Origin: Branchiostoma floridae
Taxonomy: Eukaryota; Chordata; Leptocardii; Amphioxiformes; Branchiostomatidae
DNA: 64,000 nucleotides
Assembly: GCF_000003815.2 (NCBI RefSeq)
Contig: NC_049994.1
Span: 41,437 to 105,436, forward strand
Direction of reading: 5' to 3'
The notes beneath the pieces were generated by a model, which was not told where the DNA came from, ran no database searches, and saw only the letters and a program-made list of their open reading frames with translations. Each line of letters begins with the position of its first letter. Position 1 is the first letter of the stretch. Shown here piece after piece: positions 47,401-59,205 of the stretch. A program made the translations under genes and the position numbers.

Positions 47401-50286
47401 ACGTTGTGTGTATTTGTTGCTTTCTAAGTCATATTACGCAATAACTAAATTACAAAGAAATCGGCGGAAATTACACGGCAGTGCCGAAGTGAACGAACCC
47501 CGCACTGCCGCACTGGTTATTCAAGTGCAGTGAGATACCACGAAGCTTTGGATCAATGGCGTTTCAGAGGTTCTCGGTCTCACCCAGAGACAAGAGAAAA
47601 AAAAAAATTATATAGGAGAATTCATGTAACATAACCAGCATGCACTTACATTGCTTACGTCACCTTCGTCAGAGCTTCTAACTGGAGTTCTGCTTATTAA
47701 TTCTAAGCGCTATATGTAGCCTATGTAGGTGGCGCTTTTGCAGTAATAAAACAACAATCCCAAACGTGGCTAAGCATAACTCCAGTTAAAAGCTCTGACG
47801 ACATCGAAATGTAAGCAATGTAAGTACCTGCTGGTTGTGTAAATGAATTCTCTTACATCCTATATTTTATGTTTGATGTTGATTTGAACCATTGTTTTAT
47901 ATTAATGTATGCAGGGTGCATTGAAAGACGCTTAGTGGCGACATGTCGTTCTTGGGTAAACAAATAAAATGAAATGAAATCCTTTATTCTACCAACCTGA
48001 TGAAACTATTGTCGGAAAAGATAAATGTTATTAAGAATGAATCCTTCAATGGATGTCCTCAAAACATCATTTGCGATTATTACTTTGCATACAGACAGCG
48101 CCCTTTGAGATACAGCTTAGAGAGACGAGAAAACACATATTTTTTTTTTTTTAATCCAGCTCTACTTGTTTTGGACAAACATTCGATCTAGATATTATTA
48201 TGTTATCAATCATAAGACCACCGTTCCCAATATGCATCACATATTGGTGTCCGCATGTGGGAAACTATGCAGTTTTTGGATGATAAAAACTAATTTGAAA
48301 AAAATGACATGTGTATAAGGCACATTGTAGTAGCCTTGGGGTTAAATTGCGATACACTATAATACAGACAAGAGTATGTCTCCATTGAAGACTGCTGCAT
48401 ACTTTTTTTGCTACAATTGAAATTTCAAGCGTAAGAACAATGGTTAGGACATACCCTCTCTAGCTCTCTTAAAATTTAACAGATAGTAACCAGGAATCAA
48501 ATAAGTGCAGACATTTCTATACCCAAGACATCGTTACATCCTAATGTTATAATTACCTGCACAACATCAAAAATCTACGAGATGTTTAAAAAAAAAAAAA
48601 ATTAAAATTTGCACTATTCTGTATTCATTTAAATAGGTTAAGCTTTCACCACCATTATTGATAGAGACATCTGTTTAGTCCTAAATACTACCAAGTTACC
48701 TTGATGAATACAAAGTTGGTGACAGGACGGCCACAGGTAGGAAGGCTTGTTGGAACTAACTTTGTTACATTGCTTTGTGCTGTGGGGTGGTATCTGGTTT
48801 GCATTAGGCTCATCCGTTTTGTATTAGGTCCATCAACTCTGTAGCAAATAAAATAGATAACTTTATATTTCTAATTATTTTAGACAAACGTTTAAGAAAT
48901 AAAGAATATCTGTTTCTATATTTTTAGTATATCAAAGAAGAGGGAAGAAGTCGAATTCACTGAGTAAAATAGGATTTTTGAGTAGGTAGATATTGTATAT
49001 ATTTCATCTATCTTTCAGTTGTTGTTTTGTTGCGACCTGTACTTAACCGTGTGGGTACGTATGTACAATAAAGCTCTTTATTGATTCATAAATAAAGATA
49101 ATGTGACAAAGGTAAAGACAGTGCACCTAAGCCATCAGAGACCACAGATTTGTCCAGTTGTCATATTCTACTAAACAATAGTAACAAGTAAAAATCCCCC
49201 TCAAAATTAACGTGACTTATTTTAGAATATGCCCAAGGAGTTATGACAAGGAAAATGTGTTCAAAATAAGATTAAATTCGCAATCTTAGATAGTTTAAAT
49301 CTTCCCGTCTGAATTGAGATAGCTGTCTTGTTTCAATTTTGCTTCCAAAGACGATTATTTTCTGTTTCAAGGAAGGCCTTCAATTTGACTAAACTCTTGA
49401 TAAGATGGGTACGTCGCAAGTGCCATGGCAAAGTCTCGATTTCAGATTTCTCGTCATCTAAGAGGCAAATAAAACATTTTGTTTTGGAATTTTTTAATTT
49501 TTGATTTTAAGCAAAGTCACTGTCAAAAATATGCGTAAAAATAGCATTTTTCGCACTTAATCACCAATAATTCAAAATCGAAGGCATTTCTTAAAAATCC
49601 CAATATCAAAAATCTCGGGAAAACCGTTGCGGTCATTTTGAGCCGTAAAGGAGTTAAGTTGGACTCTTCTTGGTGGAGATCTTAAACGATGTTTACACGC
49701 ATATCATGCCGCACAGATAGCGGGAGGGTGTAATTGATACCGGTGTAAACAACACTTATGATATTCAAGGTCACCAACAAAGACGCCAGTAGCTTTGTTA
49801 CATATTGCAGATCCACCACAAAGTGAATTGTTTATATTGGTGAAAAAGGTATATTTTTCGCCTGATTCAAGTTAGTTGGGGGGAAAAGGCCAAAAAGCAC
49901 TGTTTTACCTGCAATGACCACAGATGACCATAAATAAAACACGGGTTCTGTTCAAATTACGTTTGATGGAACACCATGGAAGAAGGTTCAAACTCGGCTA
50001 GACATGGGAGGTTTTGAGCCCGTATTTGACCACCGTGGAAAAAAAAAAGAAATATTCTTATTTCTAAGGGTTATATGTTAGATACTGCATTGTGACGCGT
50101 ACGGCAAAGCCTAGTATGCACTGATGTCCTTTGAAAAAACAATTCTTAGCTTTGCGTGATATGAAAATTAGCAAATGCCGGTTTTACTGCGGTTGACCTG
50201 TCCTTCCATCCCGATAGGAAACTGATGGACATGTATATTGCCACACAACTCAAAGAAAGTGCAAGAAACAAGAAATCTCGTGCCAT
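44403..50286 (-). CDS. Gal3ST-like sulfotransferase gene 3, 413 codons open, exon 1 donor GT changed to CT
   Basis: Minus-strand coding exons: 50286-50150, 48838-48700, 47223-47099, 46369-46028, 44901-44403 (414 codons with stop). Start MARDFLFLALSLSCVAIYMS, a signal anchor; then NFVFIK-VHKTASGST, FREPLNHFRS and GWYSVVLITEYWEESLVLLK. Reading frames are open throughout. The exception is the exon 1 donor: after CACGCAAAG the intron starts CTAAGA, where genes 1 and 2 have GTAAGA. That would block normal splicing unless it is a sequence error or a cryptic donor is used. Introns 3 and 4 align well with those of gene 2, so these two copies are probably the closest pair. Golgi location and PAPS-dependent galactose sulfation are inferred from the family. 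Confidence 0.87.
47330..47520. repeat. Small inverted-repeat element (~190 bp) in intron 2 of gene 3
   Basis: GCACCGGTACGGCACTGCGG at the left and CCGCACTGCCGCACTGGT at the right are imperfect reverse complements. Probably a short MITE; no target duplication was established. Confidence 0.45.
47616..47852. repeat. Second long hairpin, arms ~80 bp, intron 2 of gene 3
   Basis: Left arm 47616-47695 and right arm 47771-47852 are reverse complements (for example GAGAATTCAT against ATGAATTCTC, and AACTGGAGTTCTGCTTA against TAAGCATAACTCCAGTT) around a 75-base loop. The plus strand has CTGACGA-CATC-GAAA at 47795-47809, a hammerhead-like core with an almost absent stem II. Confidence 0.7.
48980..49085 (+). 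repeat. LINE-like 3' end fragment
   Basis: Matches 27690-27780 (TTGTTGCGACCTGTACTTAA, TACGTATGTACAATAAAG), followed by an AT-rich tail. Confidence 0.5.
49236..50039 (+). repeat. Dispersed repeat family B, left-truncated copy in intron 1 of gene 3
   Basis: Starts at GTTATGACAAGGAAAATGTG and runs in parallel with 10228-11043 to TTTGACCACCGTG. Same plus orientation although the host genes are on opposite strands. Confidence 0.7.
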
Positions 50287-52269
50287 AATGAGGTTGTTTG
50301 GTTCCCTCAGTCAGAACGGTACCCTTTAATCTCGTTACCACTCTCGAGCTGCAAAAGTGAGCAAATGTCAAAAAAGATTGGCAATGAAAAATACGATGCC
50401 ATGGCATATATCACAACAAAACACTAAATGTTGTTGGGTTTTTGGGCTACATTCTGGTAAATGGGTGTACTAGATATTTAATCATATGGCCCATGTATAA
50501 TTTTTTGCATAAAGCACTTTAAAATGATATTTAGGGGGATTCGTTTTGGTCAGTTTCCAATGGCCAGAGGGGTCAATGACGTGAAGAATATAGCTTCAGG
50601 CCTTTACATGTCTATTTATCTTAATTGAATAGGCAACCAATCAAGTAACCTGATTCAATATCCTAAGGAGGATTTGGCAGCCAATCAGCGAGCCTGATGC
50701 TATCTGAGGATTCCATTTTTGCAAGGAAGTCTTTTAATTTATATTTGGACTTTGGTGATTATGTAATATTAAGTCTTTCAGGTGGAGTATTTAGGACTGG
50801 TCTGTTTTGCAATTTTATATGGGCTGTGCTGGAAGAGTCCATTCTTCCGCGGATAGGGGGGCATTTTTAAATTCATGTTTTTTTTTTTACTTTTGTGATT
50901 ATGTTAAAGTCCTGGGATGTATTTTTGGACTTCTCCACTTAACATATAGAAGTATTTTGGTTTGCAGAAGTGTTTTTAAACTGATCTATTTTATCGTTTC
51001 ATGCACGGAGACGTTTGTTTGCTAAATTCAATTTTGGACTGGATTTGTTTTTCAACAGGCTATGTTTTCATTTGGATTATTTCTGAGCTGGTCTATCGTG
51101 CAAATTCACATAAGGTGCACTGGAAGGGTCCATTCTTGCAGAGGGAAAAAGACGCAAGGGTGTACGGAGGATAATGTCCTTCATGATATAACCTTTAGTA
51201 AACATGCTTTAGTTTCAGTATATCAGGGCTCAGTGTACTTTTTGAAGGGTGGTAAACATTGAGGCTTTAGTAAGAGTTGCTGAACGATTAGCACGAGCTG
51301 ACAAACACGTACATCATGTACTGGGTGTGGCTAACCACCCAAGTGGGGCTTCTAATTTGAGTCACATGAGGTCAGAATTTGAGGCTGCTAATTAACTAAT
51401 TAGATTTTCGCTTAAATGTTTCCAGTTACCTTCTCCCTCACAATGCACGCCAAATTAAATGATTGACAAAAAAGGAGTCGCCTTGGTAGAATTTTTAGTG
51501 GTGTTCTAAAAACATTACGAGGTCAAAGTACGAGTCTGATATGATTTGCACTCAAATGATTCCAATCACACTAGAACGAACCATTTGTGAACGGGGGTGT
51601 TTCCGCACGTTTTAGAAAGAAGTGAAAAATAGAATAAGTCCAAAATTATTACAAAAGAAGTCTCTTGAGACACATTTTGTACTGCTGGTTATTTTAGTAA
51701 GACTCAATAGGTTTCTTTTGGACCTCTGAGATGAATCTAGTTGTGACATTATGGGAGACAAACGCAGACAGAAGTCTTTAAAGGTTAAAAATGTCAAAGT
51801 GTCAAACAATTTTCCGTGCGATTGACTAGCTAACGTATTTTTTTCCGAGGATACATAGCTAGCAACATTAAACTGTATCCTTTCTTGGTTCTATTTAAGA
51901 TACAAGCCAGGTCTAAACTAGAGTAATTATTAACTACTTTATGTTTTTAACAAAGTAAATTAATCCCAAAAGCTGTAATTAGTTTCCAGTGCTATTCTAT
52001 GAAACACATATTGGTAATGGCAACATGAAATTATAGTTTCTATTCAAGAGACCACAAAGGACTGAAACATTCTACATATTGTTATTAAAGGAAGTATCAC
52101 AATGTCCCCATTTACGTATATAAGTACCCTTAGGAGACAATGGGGACGCTGACATACAATGTACAATAAAAAGTATTGCCAAAACATTGGCTGTAATACC
52201 TTAACATGCTAATTACCATTGATATCTAATTATGAAGACTTAGAAATACGAGATGTTGTACACTCTTAC

Positions 52270-52400
52270 CTTGACATGTAACGGATCCACAGGATATTCG
52301 GGGTACGTGTCCCGGTTGACATTTCGTGACTTCTGCGTGACGTAGGTTGTTAAGTACAAGTTGAACAACCAGTATGGTCACGTGGTACTGGTGTCTTTCA
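52270..52400 (-). other. Conserved 5' noncoding exon / promoter block of sulfotransferase gene 3
   Basis: Minus strand CACCAGTACCACGTGACCA (an E-box CACGTG here), GACGTAGG region and CCTGTGGATCC, ending CATGTCAAG|GTAAGAG (donor at 52270/52269). The expected acceptor is near 50350 (CACTTTTGCAG). Confidence 0.6.
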
Positions 52401-52420
52401 GCCCTAGTCTACGAGCCAGT

Positions 52421-53199
52421 ATGCACAACAACAGAGACTCTTTGATTCAAAACCTTATATTTGCATTATCACATTACAGTTTGTATGTCCGGAGAAAGCA
52501 CCTTTAGTAAATAAATTTTTAACAAACACAGCATTCAAAGTACGTTCTCTCTCACGTTATAGCAAACTGGGTGTATCAACAAACCATTACGTATAGATTC
52601 TTAGTTTAATTTCTAAATTAACTAGCAACTGAATCTAATCACACACTAAGGAATTAATACAGAAGTTGCTTGAATTGTAGATTGATTGCAGTCATTCTTA
52701 CCATATGGAAAATGTAGAACAATATATCGTGTATAGTGTAGTCTGAAAGCTCAATCTCAGCTTACTAGTGCAGGGTTCGACTTATGTTTCGGAAGTAGTG
52801 AATTCGAAACACAAGAGATTCCACTTTTTTTTTCAATGCGCGGCAGTTGTGACATTTGGGAGGGAGTAGTTTCGCCTGTAATTTTGTTTCGCCTGTTAAT
52901 ATTATTTGATAGTAATGTACAACCCTTTGCAAATGCCTTTTTATAAACAGGGTGCACCAAAAATTGGAGCAATTTTTATGCGGATGCACTCAAATATTTG
53001 CGTAGGTTTATAGTATGTAAACATACTAGTATGCACCATATCATTGATATCCAAGTGTTAGACATGTGATAAAATGTCTGTCATGGTACTTGTTCTTTTA
53101 AGTTGAATTTGAAGTTTGAATTTGGGTTCATCAAGATTCTAGGTACTCAGACGAGGAGCAGTGAGGTTTGTAATTAGTTTTCATGGACGAAATATTTTA
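52421..53199. other. Intergenic, no gene seen
   Basis: No exon or repeat boundary recognised. Confidence 0.35.
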
Positions 53200-54020
53200 C
53201 CCTTCGTTTGTCTGTCTGTCTGTCAACATGATAACTCAAGAATGGCTGAGTGAAATGGTTTCATACCTCATACTTTCATGTGTGTTGTTAGTGTGTGATA
53301 CAAGATGGAAATGATTGGATTTTGGGCCCCCTAGAGGCTCACTTTGGTACTGATGCACAACTCCCGGGCTCGCTTACTTGTGTTCTGAACAAGCTATGGT
53401 CACGATTTTGGAGTGTTAGATAGCTTTTGTGCTCAGAAAAAAAGTGCCATAAGTTTGGGCTCCCTAGCGGCTAGTTTGGGGATAGCAGGACCATTTTTTT
53501 TCAAAAACATCTGAAGACGATAAGAAGGGAACAGCGGATTTTTATGATATTTGGTATGTAGGTACCTTAGACAATGTTGTACAAAATGAAATAATAATTA
53601 TGTCCCGGAAGTAATATGGTCTTGGCATTAGAGTGGTAGATAGCTTTAAGTGTCATGACAAAGTGGGCAAGTCTCAGCCCCCTGATATTTTATCTTGGAA
53701 CTTTCCAAAGAGGATAACTGCAGAAAGGATTGAGGGATTGGCATCATTTTAGGCATGCAGGTAGCTTGGGCATAGATGTTTATAATGATATCCATTGTAT
53801 GCAAATGATGACTTAATTTGCATAATTAATGAGGAAATTGTTTCCATTGTTTTCAATAACTGGACTTCAATAAATGTAAAACATGTTAATTATGACAGGT
53901 GGAATATAAGCAGATACCAAATATGGCAATAAGGAACTTATTTGGAAATTCTATTATTGTGACATGTGCACGTTAGTCAATGATGAACAACACCATGCAT
54001 AAATTATGTTAATTGTACTA
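53200..54020 (+). repeat. Dispersed repeat family A, long copy
   Basis: GTCTGTCTGTCTGTC at the start, then ATAACTCAAGAATGGCTG, TTTTGGGCCCCCTAGAGGC, TTAATTTGCATAATTAATGA and GTCAATGATGAACAACACC. It is collinear with 773-1420 but retains more of the middle. Confidence 0.7.
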
Positions 54021-54551
54021 ATTGTTAGTTTATTGTGTTTACAAATGACAGGTCTATCGAGTTTGCACACGAAATGTTGCTTTGCTGTATTACTGATGGA
54101 ACGGCTGGAACTGACAGCGTGAAATTTGGATTAAACACATCTTGCCTGGAAATGGATGGTGAATGAGACCTGTTAGGTTCATCCTTTTGAGACGAGTATA
54201 TCCGAAGTCCTTTTTCAGTTAAAGATTTTAATTTGAACGGGTCTATCCTTACTGGAGGATCTACCAGAAGAGTCCATTCTCGCAGGGGGTAAACATTTTT
54301 TTAAACTTTATTTTGAAACCGTCAATTTTTGCATGTGATTATAAATAAGTAAAATAGTTTGCATTTACTGTATGTTGCCTGTCTAGTTTGTATTATGTTT
54401 TAAATAGCTACTTGAAAACTTTTGAAAGTCAGTAAGTGTAAAGAATTTCACCAAATTGAGCTATATACGTAAGCACACTAAACAGTTTGTATACAACTAG
54501 ACAGGTGCGCCAATAACAACACTGTACCTACAGTATGTGCATGTTTCTACA
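54021..54551. other. 3' flank of sulfotransferase gene 4, no gene seen
   Basis: Its last ~80 bases (AACTAGACAGGTGCGCCAA) resemble the 3' flank of gene 3 (TAGCTAGACACGTGCGTCAA). Confidence 0.4.
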
Positions 54552-57500
54552 TCACTTAACACCGCTGAATTTCTTCAAGATCTGTTTCGTCTCTTCGTTT
54601 TGTCTCTCAACCACATCCCAACAAGCGTCCGCCCATCGGTCTTCCTTCCATTTCAGTTCTTTACAGAAGGGCGAATCAATCACAAATTCCTGGCTCCATT
54701 TACCAGCAGGAAAGACTCTTTTACCACCTACTGAGTTACAATGTTTGTTCACCTCACTGTTCAGGGTCTTGTAATACGTGACCTCTTCCCAAAACTCCGG
54801 TCCCTCATTTGTTACACGTTGCCAAAATGTCTTATTCAAGTAATCATACATCATATAATCGACATTGCTCATTTTCCTGTGAGTTTCTTCCTGTTCTGTA
54901 GTTAGAGAGACGTGTTCTTTCTTAGTATGAAGAGCATGCAGCTTTTGTGTTGTGTGTAGAATGTCGTAAAGTCTCCAGCAAAACTTCCTTCTCAGAAGAA
55001 CTAAGGACTCCTCCCAGTACTCTGTTATCAGGACCACCGAGTACCAACCCGCAACGGTCCTGTGTAAAGAATAATCTGAAATTAAGAAACGTTTCCATAC
55101 ATCATGAAGTTCGTCTGTTTAAAGTTCGTTTCTTAACAGCTTAACCCTTAAAGCAGCAGATTTGACGAAACTCGCATTCCGTAAGCAGTCTTTCAATTTG
55201 AAAGCTCCCAAGGCGCAAAAGTGCTAATTGCATTAAAGGGTTGCTTTCCTATTACTATATTAGAAAAGATACTTGAACAAGCTATNNNNNNNNNNNNNNN
55301 NNNNNNNNNNNNNNNNNNNNNNNNNNNNNNNNNNNNNNNNNNNNNNNNNNNNNNNNNNNNNNNNNNNNNNNNNNNNNNNNNNNNNTATCTGGATGTATTT
55401 ACGTGTGTTACCCAATTTTGCTTAGCTTGTAAAATTTTGGAGTCTGTAGTAAACAAAACGAAAGTTTCCGTTCTGTAATAATTTGTCAATGAAGTTTGTT
55501 TTCTCCAAGGCTAACCTGGACATGCTAATGTATCAGTGTAACAAACTCAGCATCGTTTCCTCAATACTCACACGGTTATAATCTATATGAGCCTATATCA
55601 AATAACAAAATTAAATATGTTACAATTAATGTATGACTTATCAAGTCAAATTATTATTATCAATCATGCATTAAGTAAAACATCAGTGAAATGCCATAAA
55701 AAGACTAATATAACCCACCTAATTTCTTCATATATTTGGGTTTCATTTTTGCTGGTCATCAGCCTTTTCGGGAACCCCATTGTGTACGCTTGAAAATTTT
55801 TGTGTTTCGAATATGTTTTCTTCCGGTCGTGAGTTGTATTAAGAAACGCTCCGAGTGGATTTTCGTTACGCCGGGCAACTCTTCTCTTCCAAAAGAAGAT
55901 TGATCGAAAATGATTGAGAGGCTCCCGAAAGATGCCGATATACTTGGTGCCGGGTTCCATCACTCGGTCCATGGCTGGCTTGTTCATGACTGAATGGTGT
56001 ATGATGAGGTTGTATTTTCTTCCAGGGGACGGTCTACAGTCGTCCTTTGTCAGTTTTCCACTGTGGGGCATATTTTAATGGGTTTGTATCAATGTATGAC
56101 ATTCAATTAGGCACCATATATATACCACGGATGCGGGTTGAAATATATTATTTTCCTGGTGTTTCTTCTCATCCTCCTCCTTCAGTCAAATATTTAAATC
56201 TCATTCCGGGGTCAAAAGACCTGAAAGTTGGTACGAGGGGAAAATGGACCAATAACCCCACGTGCTTTTATTATTTATTTCATAACTGCCTTTGAAATTA
56301 TTCTATTGAGGTTTTATGATGATTTTTGGACCGAACGTGTATTGTATATAATATCAATTGTACTTCTACCAACACAGACGGACTTAAAGTTTATAGAAAA
56401 TACCAATTATTTTTAGATTTGCTAATATGGGAATGCATATTGCAGCTTGAATGAAAATATTTCCATGTTATATTTTGTAGATAGTACATGACACATTCTT
56501 TTTGCAACATATCTTATATTACCTTGGGTATGATAGCTGAATGTGTATTGCCTTCCTACGGAGCGCGGGATAGCAGATGGTCATGCCGTGGTTCCGGCCG
56601 AACCTCGCCAGGACCCTAAACGTGGAGCCAGAAGCTGTCTTATGAACCTGGATAGAAAAAAATGTGTTATTGGGAGTTAGGTACAGAAATAGTTGAGGTA
56701 TAAAATGAGTAATTCATTATCATCATCATCATAAAATGAGAGATTGTTGTATTGCAAAGTAAGAAACAAAGCTTCACCAAGAAATAAGAGAAAATAAATC
56801 TTTGGAAAAATGAAGCCTCCAATGAATGTCTTCAAAACTAATCATTTGTAACTGTTACTTAGCATGCAGACATTACCCTTTAAGAAACACTGTTAAGAGA
56901 GAAAACACCTGAATCCAAGAACATAATTCTCTTCTTGCTTTGAATAAAATTTCGATCAAGACATTATTATCTTAACAATCATAAGATCACCATCCCCATT
57001 GCGTCATTCATCACACATTGGTCTCTGTATGTGGGAAACTATTAAATTTATACTAAACGTAAGAACATTCCTGGTTAGGACATAAATCTTCACAGATTTA
57101 CTTGAGATAAAGGGGATACATAAAGGCCAAATGTTTTTCTGTTTATTTTGCCAGAGTACATTTTATGGGTGGTTTTAAATTGCACTCACGGTGTCATAAT
57201 GGGGTGAATTTAGGCTTGGTTAAATACAATCTAATGTATACAACTGGATAAGATTATCCAGAGATGAGGTATGGATGCTTTGATTGACATCCATCAATCA
57301 CTTTTCTTAAGCATAACTATAGAATGAAGTAGAAGAGCAACTCAATACAAGTTAATCTAACTGGAAAAAACGGTTGGACTTGTCTAAGTCATGAAAGTTA
57401 TAATGTTTACAAATCTAACTCATAATATTATTCAAATCATGTTTGGAAAGTTCTTATACTAAGGCAACACCATAGGAATATTTACTGTTAGCATTGTAGA

Positions 57501-59176
57501 GATTAAATTGTCTTTAAATATTGTTTACCTGTAACAAAGAAACGAAGATAATCTAAATCCAATACATCGTTACAACGTAATGCTACATGCACTACATGGT
57601 TATCAGGTCATTGCAGTTGATTCTTCGAATAGTCATAAAATATTTGCATCAAATTGTACCCATCTAAATAGGCTAAGCCTATACGATCATCACTGATACT
57701 GGCATTTATTAAGTCCTAAATGCTATCATTGTTCCCGAGTTAAGTCCCCTTCACACGAGAGCACAAATGAGCCGGAATGCCGTCCGAATGTATTTTTTTT
57801 TCTATTCATGGCAATTCCTCGCAATTCGTACTGTATTCTAAACATTCTTACTGCATTCGATATATTCGTCCCCGTTCTTTTGGCTGGCTCGACAGTTTTT
57901 CACATGTTAAAAACTGTCGAGGTGCATTCGAAGTGGAGAAATATCGAATGGCATGCGCATTCGTAGTGGATTCTTAGTGTATTCTAACTATTCTGACTGC
58001 AGTCTGACCGCATTCTACGGCATTCTAACGTTATTCGAAACATTCTTATCCCATTCGATGGAGAACCGAAACGGCAAGCCACCTCGAATCCTGCCAGAAT
58101 GTGACCGAAAGAATATTTGGAATGCCGTAAGAATGTCTAGAATGCATTAAGAATTCACAGGAATAGACAAGAATTTTCATTCTGACGGCATTCCGGCTCA
58201 TTCCTTCTGGTGTGGATTTAAGGCCCATTTGGAATTCCCACCCGAATGGTCCCGAATGTGACACGAAGTTTGCAAATACTTCAATCCGGCTGGTTCGGCT
58301 TGATTCCTGCTAATTCGATTTCCGTGTGAAGGCCCTATTACCTTGATGAATACAAAATTGGTGACAGGACGGCCACAGGTAGGAAGGCTTGTTGGAACCG
58401 ACGTTATTACATTTCTCTGTGTTGAGGGCAGGTATCCTGTCTGCATCAGGCTCTTGAACTTTGACCTGTATCAAATAGAAACAGTAATTTCCTCCTCAAA
58501 GTTAATGTAAGAGTACAAACCCCCGAAACAAATGGTATGGCCCAGTGGTGGGGGTCAGAGGTCAAGAGAACCGGTTTAGACCAGTTCCGGAGATGCACAT
58601 ATTGAATATAGACTGCACTGTCGAACATTCCGTGTCTTGAGTCTCCTTTCTTGTAGTGACCTTTGGTAGAGGGAAATGGCGACACATTTTAGTCTTATAT
58701 TAATGGTATACTACGTAATTTATCTAAAGGAACCACAAGAGTTAAACCCTCATGGCTGTAAATAACAACGTTTGTGCGATGTACTGATGTTGCAACTTCT
58801 CTCACTGAGCCTTGGTATTCAATGCTTAAGGATAGACTAAGCTTACTATGTAAAGAAATGGCAGGAAAATATACTTTTTACTGGTCAAATATAACGTAGT
58901 ATAGCTTTAACAACGAATCACAATGGCTATGGTGAATTGATTTCATGTCTTGTAACCTTCACTTAGCCCGGTGTGGCATACAGTGCAGTAATGTACTTCA
59001 TTTATTCTAAAGTATTTCGAAAACATTTTTTTTTTTTACCTTTTGGCGGAATGGAGATTAGCAAATGCCGGTTTTACTGAGATCTCCGTGTCTTTCCATC
59101 CCCGTGGAAAACTGATGGACATGTATGTTGTTACACAAGTCAGGAAAAGTGCGAGAAACATGAACTCTCGTGCCAT
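54552..59176 (-). CDS. Gal3ST-like sulfotransferase gene 4, 411 aa, intact, most compact copy
   Basis: Minus-strand coding exons: 59176-59040, 58465-58342, 56647-56523, 56060-55719, 55059-54552 (412 codons with stop), all GT-AG with phases 2, 0, 2, 2. Start MAREFMFLALFLTCVTTYMS; exon 2 ends NFVFIK; exon 3 has VHKTASGSTF; exon 4 has FREPLNHFRS; exon 5 has GWYSVVLITEYWEESLVLLR and ends ETKQILKKFSGVK. It is the most diverged copy in exons 1 and 2 (ISFPRGWKD, PALRRKA). Intron 4 contains an assembly gap (55286-55385) and intron 2 a MITE whose edge is 3 bases from the donor GT. As in the family, it should be a Golgi type II PAPS-dependent sulfotransferase; the acceptor glycan is unknown. The 5' UTR acceptor is near 59206 (CACTTCTACAG). 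Confidence 0.92.
55286..55385. other. Assembly gap (100 N) inside intron 4 of gene 4
   Basis: Run of 100 N; the flanking exons are intact. Confidence 1.
57743..58337. mobile_element. MITE (595 bp) with TTA target duplication at the exon 2 donor of gene 4
   Basis: TTA at 57740-57742 and at 58338-58340. Ends AGTCCCCTTCACACG and, reversed, TAGGGCCTTCACACG. The interior has many GAATGC/CATTCTA variants. In genes 2 and 3 the same intron reads GAGTTACCTTGATG or AAGTTACCTTGATG on the plus strand, an empty site that confirms the 3-bp duplication. A TWA target duplication is typical of PIF/Harbinger elements; the class is inferred. Confidence 0.85.
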
Positions 59177-59186
59177 GACCATCTCG

Positions 59187-59194
59187 TGACGTCA
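59187..59194. promoter_or_regulatory. TGACGTCA (CRE-type) octamer in the 5' leader of gene 4
   Basis: Perfect palindromic octamer 11 bases upstream of the ATG. Gene 1 has it at 8463-8470; gene 2 has TGACGTTA (minus; about 28300-28307) and gene 3 has lost it. Because a splice acceptor lies just upstream, it is probably in the transcribed leader; its role is unknown. Confidence 0.45.
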
Positions 59195-59205
59195 CCACTG
59201 TCAAG

